A stretch of 64,000 nucleotides of DNA, from the NCBI RefSeq assembly GCF_021018805.1, contig NC_086254.1, forward strand, positions 28,457,300 through 28,521,299. The letters run 5' to 3'. This stretch comes from Prinia subflava (taxonomy: Eukaryota > Chordata > Aves > Passeriformes > Cisticolidae). The notes beneath the pieces were generated by a model that made no database searches, was not told where the DNA came from, and saw only the letters and a list, made by a program, of their open reading frames with translations. Shown here one piece after another: positions 23,497-34,369 of the stretch; positions within the stretch are counted from its first letter, which is position 1; every line of letters begins with the position of its first letter. The position numbers and the translations under genes are program-made.

Positions 23497-24495
23497 ATGG
23501 GAAACATCTCCTTTTGGGATGATATGAACAGCTCCTGCGGCAACGCAGGCAACAGCTGCTATCTGGAAAACAGCATGAGGTTCAACTTCACCCTCCAAGA
23601 GCAGGAAGCTGATTTCTACATTGTTCTGCCCGTGATCTACTCTGTGATCTGTGCTGTGGGGCTCACAGGCAACACTGCTGTCATCTATGTGATCCTCAAG
23701 GCCCCCAAGATGAAGACTGTGACCAACATGTTCATCCTGAACCTCGCTATCGCTGATGACTTGTTCACCCTTGTCTTGCCCATCAATATTGTGGAGCACC
23801 TCCTCCGCTACTGGCCCTTCGGAGAAATCCTCTGCAAGGTCATCTTGTCCATAGATCACTACAATATCTTCTCCAGCATTTATTTCCTGACAGTGATGAG
23901 CATAGACAGGTACCTGGTGGTACTGGCTACAGTCAGGTCCAAGAGGATGCCCCACCGCACGTACCGAGCAGCCAGGATTGTCAGCCTGTGCATCTGGATC
24001 CTGGTCACCATCATAGTCCTCCCTTTCATCATCTTTGCCAATGTCTACACCGACGACCTGGAGATCAAGAGTTGTGGTCTCAATTTCCCCAAGCCTGAGA
24101 GGTTTTGGTTCAAAGCCAGCAGGATCTACACCCTCATCCTTGGCTTTGCCATTCCAGTGTCCACCATCTGCATCCTCTACACCATGATGCTGTACAAGCT
24201 GAGGAACATGCACTTGAACTCCAATGCCAGAGCCCTGGACAAAGCCAAAAAGAAAGTCACCATTATGGTCTTCATAGTTCTGGCTGTGTTCCTCTTCTGT
24301 TGGACCCCCTTCCACTTGGCCACCATCGTGGCTTTGACCACGGACTTACCCCAGACTTCCATGGTCATTGGGATATCCTACTTCATCACCAGCCTAAGCT
24401 ATGCCAATTCATGCTTGAATCCTTTCTTGTACGCTTTCCTGGATGACAGCTTTCGGAAGAGTTTCCGGAAATTGCTGGAATGCAGAACTTCTTGA
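23497..24495 (+). CDS. NPBWR2: Neuropeptides B/W receptor 2 (GPCR)
   Basis: This intact 332-residue class A GPCR is in one coding exon, close to the usual family length of about 330. In this family the receptor binds neuropeptides W and B at the plasma membrane and signals through Gi. The N-terminus has three N-glycosylation sequons (N3, N11, N30). TM1 carries GLTGN (N59), TM2 LAIAD (D87), the TM3 end DRY at 137-139, TM6 CWTP at 268-271 and TM7 NPFLY at 308-312. C113 and C193 are placed for the conserved extracellular disulfide, and C329 could be palmitoylated. The start ATG has G at -3 and G at +4. The opioid-receptor-like body and the position beside a convergent OPRL1 point to NPBWR2 rather than NPBWR1; the paralogue assignment rests partly on that synteny. 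No truncation or frameshift is seen. Confidence 0.93.
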   Translation: MGNISFWDDMNSSCGNAGNSCYLENSMRFNFTLQEQEADFYIVLPVIYSVICAVGLTGNTAVIYVILKAPKMKTVTNMFILNLAIADDLFTLVLPINIVEHLLRYWPFGEILCKVILSIDHYNIFSSIYFLTVMSIDRYLVVLATVRSKRMPHRTYRAARIVSLCIWILVTIIVLPFIIFANVYTDDLEIKSCGLNFPKPERFWFKASRIYTLILGFAIPVSTICILYTMMLYKLRNMHLNSNARALDKAKKKVTIMVFIVLAVFLFCWTPFHLATIVALTTDLPQTSMVIGISYFITSLSYANSCLNPFLYAFLDDSFRKSFRKLLECRTS

Positions 24496-25375
24496 ACAGG
24501 GGTTTGGGGCTGGCAGGTCCCTCCCCTTCTGGGGCTTTTCAGGGGCAACTTTGCAGACTGAAGGGGCAGTCAATGAATGCACAATGTTCTTTCTTTCGTT
24601 TACGTGTAACGTGTGGTCTGTTTGTAATCCCCATCAGCAATAGGATTTGTCCTGCCCACTTGCAACTCTTGTATTTCCCCTCTTTGCTCCTACCAGTGTC
24701 TCAGAGTTGCATTTTTATACCCTGATTTTTAATTTCACCCTCTGAATTATTAAGGACAGAACGTTTCCTTTTCAGGGATGTGCTTCTGCCACAGAATGGT
24801 CCTTTGTTGCCATCTGCTGTACAGCACAGACAGGCTGGGGCCAATTTCCAGATGAGTGCCAAGCTCAGTTCTTTATCACTGTGTTATTAGGGAGGATTGT
24901 TTAATGGAGCAGAGCTAATGAGCACTTCCAGTGAAACATCAATAAAACAGAGGATGAGTATTTGGAAGAGAAAAGAAACTATATTCATGTTCATGTATGT
25001 TCCTGTGTGTTTATGGTTTCTTTTGATTTTTGAAGGATGCCCATCTTCCACCCCACCACAAATTTCCTCTTTTCTGACTTGTTAAATTTAGACCAAAAGG
25101 AAGATTTAAGTCTCAAAAATACTGCTAAACAGCACACCATACAAATACTATGACAACTGTGAGAATTTGTGTTAGAAATTATTTTGAATTAGTTGTTCCT
25201 GTTAAGTGTCAAATACATATTTATTTAAGAGTGAGTAATGAAATAAACCTCATGGGGGAAAAAGACTTGTGCTTCTTTCACAAGAGAAAATTTATGCTAC
25301 TTGTGCCATGTCTTAGCTATATACATTGCATTTTGCCTATTATAAAAAAAAATAAAGGTTTGTAACAAAATAAGG
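24496..25375 (+). other. NPBWR2: NPBWR2 3' UTR with poly(A) signals
   Basis: AATAAA occurs at 24941-24946, 25242-25247 and 25351-25356. The last is followed by a G/T-rich stretch (GGGTGTTTTGT), the usual downstream element, which makes it the best terminal site. Alternative polyadenylation is possible. Confidence 0.55.
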
Positions 25376-28300
25376 GTGTTTTGTAAACCATACGAAAAAC
25401 TCTACTGAACACTGCAGATATAAAATGTCTACTTTCACAGATAAATAGTTAAAATACTTGAACAGAACCAGGACTGGGAGAGTCTGGAGATCAGAAACTC
25501 TGTACTGAAAATTTGTAACGTTCATTCTCACACCCTTTAGCCATGCAAAGTTTGTATCTTACTGGTTTAAGAAAGGCTGTCTTAGCTAAAATATTTCTTT
25601 CAAGATTTTCCTCAAACGCAGGTACCAAGCTCCACTCTTAGCTGTCCAGATTCCCCCAGGAAAGTGCAGGGACAGGTAACAAAAAGAAGAGGAGATCGTA
25701 GATCTCAGCATAAATGGGCTCTCAGAGCAGTGGGTGGAGACCCCAGGTGAGGCAGCTCAGGGCACTGAATTGCCCCAGAGCATCCCAACACCAAAACTGG
25801 CAACCCTCAATACCTCAGGATGGCAATTTCAGTTATAGAAAACTAAAAACAGACGTGTGGATACAAGAGACACTGTTGCCTTCTCCATATTTAAGGAGTT
25901 AAATGTGAGACAACAATGAAGGAGAACACATTCTTCCAGGCAAAACTTCTCCAGGAATTTTGTTTTAGCATGGTTGCCACCTGCTGGCAATGGGTTTCCC
26001 GGGTGGAAAAACCTATCTGAGTGAGAAAACTGACTCAAATTCTGTCATCTCTCACACAAGCTGCCTAATCAGCTGTGCTCATTAGCATTGGGGCTCTCGG
26101 AAAGGCAATATATTTTATTACATAGAAAAACTACTGTATTTTTTTAGATTGAAAGGACCTTTTCAGTGTGAGTTACCCACTTTCAGACACAACAATGATA
26201 TTGCTGGATCTTTTTCCATTAAATCACAAGTCATGATGGTTGCAGAATCACATCATGGCTCAGGCAGGGTCAAATTTCCCAGCACCGTGTCCACTCGGGT
26301 TTGAAGGTCTCCAAGGACAGAGATGCCACAGCTGCTGTGGACAGCCTGTTCCAACAGTGAATTTTCTTCCTATGATTTCACGGAATTTTCCATATTTGGG
26401 GTTTTGCCTCCTGCCCTGTCACTGGACATCACTGAGGAGAGCCTGGTTCCCTCTTCTCGGGACCCTCCACAGGCACTTACAGACATTGCTTGTATCCCCT
26501 GGCACTTCCCTGTCCCAGCATGAGCAGCCCCATCTCAGCATCTCCTTACGGCAGCATCCTCCTGCATCCGCGGTTTTCTCCGTGTCAAACACTTAACACG
26601 AGTATCGGTCCCTCGTGTGGGGGCCGGGCCCCGAGGGGAGAAGGCTTTGCTGTGGCCGAGGTGTCCTGCCGTGCCCGGGAGAGGCTCCAGCTCCCGCGGA
26701 GCCCCGGAGGGGCCGGTGCGGGTCCGTGCGGTTCAGCGCGGCGGCGCCGAGCGGCACTCTCTGCCTTCAGCTCAGCATCGCTGCATCTCCCGCAGCCTCA
26801 CACACAGCCTGGCACCCTGCTCCTGCACGGAGCCAGCCGATTCGGGGTTCCCGTGCCTGGGCAGAGCACAGCTCCCCAAGCCGAGCTGCTTCGGCTCCTT
26901 CTGGGAGAGCAGAAAACACCTCCCAGGAGACGCTTGCCCGCTCCCAGCACAAGATCCCCCCAGGGAAACCCCGCACGCCAGCTCGTTCCTTTGAATTTCC
27001 TCCCACTGCTGGGGCTGGCTTGTCACAGCAGCCCACATCAGTTGCGTCCTGAACACTGCAAGCGGGGAAATAAACCCCATGAACGATCCGCTGAATAAAT
27101 CCCCTCCTAAAGCAAGCAGCCCGTCTGGGGTCTGCAGGAGGCTGAATTGGGAGCCCTCAGGGTTCCCTCCTCCTCCTCCGAGCCCCTTCCCAGCCATGCC
27201 CTGAGCAGGGAAGTCAGCCCAGCCTCGAAGCCGGGCAGATTTCCTTCTGGGACACTCTGGGGTGTGTTCATGGGTGCAGGAGTGAGGCACAGCTGGGCAC
27301 GGCAGGAGCTGCAGCCTCTCCGCTTGCTCCTGCCCACTGCAGGCTCCTGCTCCGGGGAGGAACCGCCTTCCTCACTCTGTCACACCCGTGAGGACACAGC
27401 CCTGGAGGACTCCATCATCTCTGCGAGCCATTTCCTCCCCCAGAGCAGGAATTACGGCTCATATTCCCACGGCAGGCTTTCAACGCAGGCATCCGAGCCA
27501 AGGCGGGGGATCGGAAGCAGTTGTTGCTTTTTAAGTCTTCGTGCTGCAGCAATATCGGCTGTTTGGATCAATTGTCCTCATCCGAGCTGTGCTGCCAGGA
27601 AGCTCTAATCCCCTGGGTCTTAGACAGTCTCATACTGCCTCCCTAAGGCTGGTCACGATTTTTGGGTGAGAAAAGAAGTAATTCTCCACTGAGAGTTGAA
27701 GGCCTGGCTTTCAGAAGCACCTTCATGTGAAAAAAAGATGAAAATAAAAATTAAACGTGGATAAGCAAAAACTTAGACTATAGAAGATGAGAAGCAGAAG
27801 GGTCTCCAGAAGATACTGTTCAAATCAATCCAAGAAAGAGACTTTCTCCCTTCTCTTTACAGCCTGACACCTGTAGCACTCACTTTGTTTCCTCAGGATT
27901 ACTGGGAGCCTCTGGGTGCTGATGAGCCACGGATGCTTCCACCAGAAACCCAAGGAAATGGTGACCCTCTGGCTTTACTGCCAATTCTGGGAGAAACAAG
28001 CCCAGTTTGGTCCCTTCAAAGGGTCTCAGCACATCAAGGTTGGACATTCCCACCTGCTGCTGAAGGGAAGGGACCTCCCAGGCTGGATTCCCTCTCACAG
28101 TGGGTCAGGAGGTCACCTGAGGGACCTGTAGGCTGTGGGACATGGCCCTGGCAGCTCCCTGTCTATGCCCAGGGCACAGTGTGTGGGTCTTGCCCCATCC
28201 ACGCCACCACTGCAGCTGAGGTTGTGCCTGGAGGCAGTTTTGGGGTGATAAAGCATCCAGAGGAGCTCCAGGCTTGTCATCATGGAGTGACAGGATGAGA
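25376..28300. other. Intergenic stretch containing an isolated CpG-rich island
   Basis: Mostly unremarkable sequence with one GC- and CpG-rich patch, described separately at 26,600-26,960. Open frames across the patch do not resemble a protein I know. Confidence 0.5.
26600..26960. promoter_or_regulatory. CpG-rich island without an identified gene
   Basis: The patch is dense in CG dinucleotides and GC boxes (for example GGGGCCGGGCCCCGAGGGG and GCGCGGCGGCGCCGAGCGGC) inside AT-balanced intergenic DNA. Such islands usually mark promoters. Mammals carry the small gene LKAAEAR1 between OPRL1 and NPBWR2, but I could not recognise its product here. Confidence 0.45.
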
Positions 28301-28309
28301 GAAAACAGC

Positions 28310-28560
28310 CTCAAGTTGTGCCAGGGGAGGTTTGATTAGATATTAGGAAATAGTTTTTCACCAAAAGGGTGGTGAAGCCCTGGAAGAGGCTTCCCAGGGA
28401 AGAGGTGGAGTCACCATCCCTGTGTGACGTGTGAAGCATTCAAAAAACCTGTGCATGTGGCATTTCATGGTTTAGGGGTGAACATGGTGGTGTGGCCGAA
28501 TTGATGGTTGGACTCATTGAGCTTCTCTAAATTCAATGATCCCATGATTCTATGAATCAG
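28310..28560 (+). mobile_element. CR1 LINE 3' end, forward
   Basis: GCCAGGGGAGGTTTGATTAG, AGGAAATAGTTTTTCACC, GGTTGGACTCATTGAGCTTC and a CCCATGATTCTATGA tail identify a CR1 subfamily end distinct from the one at 19.5 kb. Confidence 0.9.
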
Positions 28561-29684
28561 GCATCCTCCAAAAAAGCTTTCCAAAAAAACCCACAAGCCA
28601 CATTTCCTTCCCTCCTCCTCCTTTTGACTGGAAGCGAGGAAGAAGAGTTAATTTAAAGGCAAAGGCCAAGAATAGTGACTGTAAATATTGCCATGAGTCC
28701 TTGTTGGCATTTGTGTTTGGTAAGTGAAGATGCAGAGAGCAGGATCAAAGCTGTCTGAATGGCTTTTAATTACAAGCCTCGATTGTTCTATTTTCTCTCA
28801 GAAAAATACTGCAATTATCTAACAAAGCTCTTCAAGTGGAATTAGGCACTAGCCCCAAGCTTCAAGGGCTGTTCAGTGGCTATTTTCTCTTTAAAAAAAA
28901 AAATAAATTTGATGTGTAGATAAAAACCAGGCGCTCTACTTACTGCCTACAGCCAAGTCTGGTGCTTCCTAAATAAACAGAGGATGGGAAGCTTTCCCCA
29001 AGAGGAAATGAACAGCCTGGGGTGTACCAAAGGCTGGTGTTGCTCTGCTAAAGCCCCCCACCACAATGTTCCCTGGCTGGGTGGGGTAGAGGCTCTGGGT
29101 GCTGCCACCAGCATCCCATGTGGGAAGGGAGAGTTCCCTTTGGGGGTAAAAGAAGCTATAGTTTGGCAGCAAGATGTTTGTCCCCATTTTCAGTTTTCCT
29201 GAGATGTGTTTTCTTTCTCTGTCTTTCACCAGGGTTTCTGCACATCTCCATCACCTCCCCCTGCTCCAGTGCTTCTCCTGCACAGCTCGTGCCAGAAGTG
29301 TAAGATGCCTTGGGAGTTTCTAAGGTCCAAATCATCCCCTGTACAAGACTCAATAAACCAGCTGAATAAGGAAATCAGAGAAATAGGGATTCCGTTTCAT
29401 AAACTTAACCCTCAAATGAGATCAGAGACTGGTAATTAACAAAGTCAGATTTCAATGCAGTGAAAAATCTCCCCTGAGACTGAGCCTGCTGCTGCTCAGC
29501 ATTGATGGAAATCTTACGAATGTAATTAAATTTCCCTTATCCGTGTGACGGATTCAGCGAGATCCTTCGTGCCGTGGCCACACCCAGCTGAGCTCCTTCA
29601 TCCACGCTGACCAGGATCTGGGATGTGAAGCTGATGGGCCAACATTTCCTGAGGGATGGGGCTGGTCAGAGCCAACAGCTCACA
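28561..29684. other. Intergenic stretch, no gene seen
   Basis: Non-repetitive sequence with only short open frames and no motif I recognise. Confidence 0.5.
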
Positions 29685-29689
29685 GAATC

Positions 29690-29776
29690 ACAGAATCACA
29701 GAATCACAGAATCACAGAATTACAGAGTCACAGAATCACAGAATCACAGAATTACAGAGTCACAGAATCACAGAAT
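29690..29776 (+). repeat. Octamer array (TCACAGAA)n
   Basis: About eleven 8-base units of TCACAGAA/TTACAGAG. In the right part they form a 32-base higher-order pattern of alternating variants. The array is the expanded 3' tail repeat of the adjoining reverse-strand CR1. Confidence 0.92.
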
Positions 29777-29960
29777 GGTTTGAGTTAGAAGGGACCTTAA
29801 GGATCATCCAGTTTCTACCCCCTGCCATGGGCAGGGACACCTCCCATTAACCAGGATTCTCAGAGCCCCATCCAGCCTGGTCTTGAACTCATCCTCCACA
29901 ATCCTGGTGGATAGCCCCAGGCAGAAGGGCTCCCTGGCATCTCTGACACTCACCAGAAGA
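29777..29960 (-). mobile_element. CR1 LINE 3' end, reverse
   Basis: AATGGTTTGAGTTAGAAGGGAC, CCATGGGCAGGGACACCTCC and CATCCAGCCTGGTCTTGAAC are reverse-complement CR1. The octamer array at its left is its 3' terminus. Confidence 0.9.
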
Positions 29961-30182
29961 TGAAGCAGTTTTCCAGCCAAGTACACACAGATTAAACCCC
30001 GGTGCAGATGCCAAAGCAAACCAGAGAGCCATGGTTGGCTTTCCATTGCCACCCCCAGTCACCTCTGGAACACAGGGACAAGGGTAAACACCAGCACCAG
30101 GGGCTGGGCTCATTTTCTGCCCCTTTATGCAGGCTCCCTGGAGGCTCCCTATTTCTCCAGAAATTTTAATGTCATGAATACA

Positions 30183-30232
30183 TGACATTTAAGGTCCCTT
30201 CCAGCACGGTCTATCTTGTGATTCTATGATTT
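30183..30232 (+). mobile_element. CR1 3' terminal scrap, forward
   Basis: Only AAGGTCCCTTCCAGC and GTGATTCTATGATT remain of a CR1 3' end. Confidence 0.7.
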
Positions 30233-31007
30233 CCTCTGTGGTTAAGCAAGAGCAGTGCAAGGCTGAGATGAGGGAAACTCCAAAATATGTGAGCAAGTGA
30301 CCTGTGCATGTGGAGGAGTTGCTATTAATGCCTAACACTGAGCAAACATTAAATAGCCAAATCGCAATATGGGGTTTGTTTCACATAGAGGAAATCAACC
30401 TGAAAAGCCATTAATCTTAATTTCATGTTGACTACAGAGCTTCTGTTTTTATTCCTCGTCACAGAATGAAATCAGCATGGCATGAGCTTTTCTCAGAGCC
30501 TTCACTGCACATGCCAGGCTGGAAACACACAGGGAAACTGATGTTTATTGAATGGACAGAGCCAGCTCAGGCTCTGCCTGGGCTCCTCTCTGTGGCCAGG
30601 AAAACTGTGATCTAATGCAGCCAAAACCAGTCCACAGGAAGATGCTGACTCTTTCAATGGTTTCCTTGGAAAAATCAAGTTTCTTGCTTGGTTTCTTGAA
30701 GGGTAATTCTTCATTTCACTACACTGAAAATGTTTGGCAGTGCTGGTGCTGTTGCTGCTCCAGGCTCTAGCCCTTCCTACTTGGCTTCAGGCCCAGAGGG
30801 GAGGGAAGCAGTGCTGCTCTCCCTGACCACTGCTGGCAGCAGGAGACTCCATCAGCACTGGAGCTATGTCCTCTCTCAGAAATAACATAGACTGCAGGAA
30901 AAACCCCTTTTGCTGCAAGAGTGGGATGGTTGAACAGGATATGATTTCCTCTCGGAGGCCCTTCCAGCAGTTCAGGAAGACCGAATTCCTGAGAATCCTA
31001 CTTATGC

Positions 31008-31082
31008 CAAGAGGTTGGAACTCGATGATCTTTGAGGTCCCTCTCAACCCAAACCATTCTAGGACTGTGAGATTCTGTGAGA
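31008..31082 (+). mobile_element. CR1 3' fragment, forward
   Basis: GAGGTTGGAACTCGATGATC, GAGGTCCCTCTCAACCC and AACCATTCTAGGACTGTGAG match a CR1 3' end with a decayed tail. Confidence 0.85.
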
Positions 31083-31799
31083 TGTTGTACTGTGGGGTGA
31101 AGGTGATGCCTGCTGGGGTTGGATATTCTTGTGCACTTTCTAACCCAGGGACAGTTTAGGGAGTTTGGGGTTGCTGAAGCACAAACCTGGAGGTGGGAGA
31201 AGGGGCTGTCTGTGTGCCCCAGCACTGTGGAGAGCTGGCATCACTCCTTCCCTGCAGCCAGACAGGATCTCTGCTCTGAGGGAGAGAGCAAAGTCAGTTT
31301 ACATGGTTCAGCAGCATCATCGTTGCCAAGATACAAAACCATGTTGCTCTATTTATTGATTATTTCATTCTGTCATGCAATCTATCCAGGCTTCAGAGTG
31401 CTGAAAGCAGGAACAAAGGGAGTTTGCAAGCTGTAGGGCTCTTTGATTTAACATGACCCAGTCTAATAGCAATCCCTTTGCTTGGAAAAATCCTGAAACT
31501 CCCTCTTTCAAAAGGAGCCATGACCTTGGTAATTCTGTTACCACACTTTGAGCAAAGGTGTCATGAATCCCCAGTGGAAATGAGCAATAGGGCAGGTGCA
31601 TGCAGCCACTGTGGGCCACTCAAAATAGACATGCAGCAGCTCAGACATGACAAGAAGGGATCCAAAAAAAAACCCTGTGCCAAACATCCATCAGCATCAC
31701 ACAGCACACACTCTACTTTCTTGTGGTCCATCTCTGTTCCTCACTCAGCACCAGGACTTTTGGCTTATGGGCTACTCTTCCCACCTTCCATTTCATGGA

Positions 31800-32245
31800 A
31801 CTACAGAATCATAGATTGCTTTGGGTGGAAAAGACTCTTAAAGGATGTTTCATTCCAAGCCCCTGCCATGGGCAGGGACATCTTCTACTAGACCAGGTTT
31901 TTTCAACCTGGCCTGGAACATTTCCAGGGATGGGGCAGCCACAGCTTCTCTGGGCAACCTGTGCCAGGGCCTCCCCACCCTCACAAGGAAGAATTTCTTC
32001 CCACTATACAGTCTAACCTGACCTCTGGCAGGTTGAAGCCATTCGCCCTTGTTCTGCACTCCAGACCCTTACCCAAAGCCCCTCTCCAGCCCTCTGGAGC
32101 CCCTTGAGGCACTGGAAGGGGTTCTGAGATCTCCTCAGAGCCTTCTCCAGGCTGAACCCTCCCAGGCTCTCTCAGCCTGTCTCTGTAGCTGAGATGTTCC
32201 AGCCCTCAGCGGATCTTTGTGGCCTCCTTTGGACTTCCTCCAACA
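31800..32245 (-). mobile_element. CR1 LINE 3' portion, reverse, ~450 bp
   Basis: This is the longest CR1 segment in the window. It reads from the AGAATCATAGATTG 3' tail through GCCATGGGCAGGGACATC, CCTCACAAGGAAGAATTTC and CTTCTCCAGGCTGAACCC to TTTGGACTTCCTCCAACAGG, all on the opposite strand. It is 5' truncated with no open reverse-transcriptase frame. Confidence 0.92.
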
Positions 32246-33370
32246 GGTTCCCTTTGTCCCCTTTTCTCCCTTCTTCAGCCTCCCCACCTCACAAGCAGTG
32301 CTCACCACACAGATGGGACAGCTTTCCCTCCAGCACCTACTGCTGCTGGATTCTGCCCTCCATCCCTCCCATCTCAGCTCTGTGGTTCTCCTCAGCAAAG
32401 GGGAAGGCTGGTGAGTAAGATCTGGTCCTTCAGACAGCCCTGGGCAGGGGCTGGGGGGTGAAGATCAGGGGTGAAGATTAATAACCAACTGATTCTGCAA
32501 AGTCACAGCGATGCAGCTCTGCTCACACAGAGATTCACACGGCAGACACGGCGTGAAGCTGGGAATGCACAATCAGGGCTGCAGCCTGGGACGTGTCCGG
32601 AGATTCTCCTGTTGAAGGAAGGAGAAATTTGATTTTGCATAAATATCCACAAAAATAGCTGAGGGGAAGCACAGCAAAATGAGTGGGAAAGCAAGCTGGG
32701 GTTTTTCTGGCAGAGCCTGCTTTGCTGCCAGTCTGAGTCTCTCTTCTGAGAGGATATCAGAGGCTGCACCCACACCAGCTGCTGCTGGAGATCCTTCTCA
32801 TTTAAAAAAAGAAGCTCCAACTATAGAGAGTAGTCACCTTCCCTATAAAGCATTGCTAGATGAGAAACATCCTTCTCTGGACATACATTGTTGTACCCAC
32901 CAATGATATTCCAAATTATCCAGTGAGAGATTGGAGCCCAGTAACAGCTCTTTAAATAGTTAACAAACCTCCCTGGAGGGAAAAAAAAAAAAAAAAAAGA
33001 AAAAATATATTTTAAAAAGAAAGGCCTATTTGCAGCCTAGCTTCTCATGAAAATCTTAGGAAAACAGATGTGGCAACTGCTCAGCATCAGGCAGTGTCTT
33101 CATCAGGGCAAGGCTGGAGTTTTGGAGCAGGGGCACCACAAGGGCCCAGCACAGCTTTGCCCTTTCTGCAGTCGGGGTTTCTCCCACCTGAAGTTGTCTC
33201 CAGCCCTGGGAGCCAGAGGTGTTTGGAGCAGGGGAAAGGCTTTGTGGCTCCTCTGGGCAGTGGGCTTGGGGAGAGGGATTTCAGCTGAATACTCACCCAA
33301 ACAAAGGCCTCCTCTGAACTGCAGCTCGGTAAAGGGTAACCCAGCATGTTCCCAGCTCAGCTCTTCCCAT
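32246..33370. other. Intergenic stretch with a long poly(A) tract
   Basis: No gene is recognisable. A poly(A)-rich tract at about 32,979-33,010 has no visible retroposon body attached. Confidence 0.5.
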
Positions 33371-33374
33371 GGCA

Positions 33375-33515
33375 TAAAACCATAAACCACAGAATATCCA
33401 GAGCTGGAAGGGACCCACAAGGATCAGAGATGAACACCTGGCCTTGCAGAGAGCAACACCAAGAACCTCACCATGTGCCTGAGGGTGTTGTCCATCCAAA
33501 CCTGAGTGAAAGTGT
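33375..33515 (-). mobile_element. CR1-like LINE fragment, reverse (different subfamily)
   Basis: ACAGAATATCCAGAGCTGG, AAGGGACCCACAAGGATCAG and CATGTGCCTGAGGGTGTTGT match the CR1 subfamily that typically reads 'GAGTTGGAAGGGACCCACAAGGATCAT' in antisense. It is distinct from the other copies. Confidence 0.8.
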
Positions 33516-34369
33516 AAATTCTGCTCCTTATTTTTGCTGTTAGAAGTTGTAATTGATAGAGGGGGGAGTGTTATTAGCTGAGGGAGAGGAAGGGAGGTCT
33601 GGTTCTTGCAAAGCCAGATTGGTAAATTTGCCCAGATTTACCAAGAGCCAAGGAGCTGCTTGGGGGAGAGCTCAGCCTCCAGCTCATCCATTCCTCAGCT
33701 TTTTGCAGGATTTGATTTCAGCCAACAGCAGCAGAGAGAATACTTGGTGCATTAATAAACCCCATAATACTGAATAAAGCACTTTGGTTTATGGTTTTGC
33801 TGTAAGAAGTCATCCCCGGATACTTATAATTAACTGAACTAGAAGAAAAATAAAGATTTCCTTTTTTTTTTTTTCTCACCAATTTACTTTTTCTTTTTTA
33901 AGAAGAAAATCACCACTGCTAATAAAAAACCCTCTCTTGATATTTACCTGTTTGGGTAGGAATATTGATGTCTGTGCAGAGAGAAAGCACTTTCCTTATT
34001 GCACATCTCACTGGCTGATTCATCTTTCCTACAGAATATTATCAATTTTTTGTTCTCCCAGGTCATGCCTAACCCCATAACTCCTGGGAATTGTGGGGAA
34101 GAGAAGGTGGGAAGAGCTTTTTTTCATCCTTCAGCAGATTTCACCTCTAACAGGAGGCAGCTGCCTGCACTGCTGCCCTGCCTACACATCCCAGCTGCCC
34201 TTTGCAAGACCCAGGGACCCAATTTCCCAGCATTTTCACATCTTCTGTTCCTGTGTCTACTACAGACTAAGTTGTCTGTGGAACAGAAGTTCCCCCTGAT
34301 CTCACTTAAAAGGGATGGGCTGAGACCTTCCAAATCCACCCAGTGAACTCTTCCAGATTATCACCCAGT

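Noticed and set aside
23488..24315. 275-codon minus-strand open frame opposite NPBWR2
   Set aside because: Shadow of the receptor coding sequence; there are no independent motifs, and the + strand encodes an intact GPCR.
26490..27098. 202-codon + strand frame across the CpG-rich island
   Set aside because: High GC lowers stop frequency; the product has no recognisable motif and the frame is not bounded by convincing splice sites.
29656..29850. Open frame with SQNHRITE repeats
   Set aside because: Translation of the octamer array at a CR1 tail.
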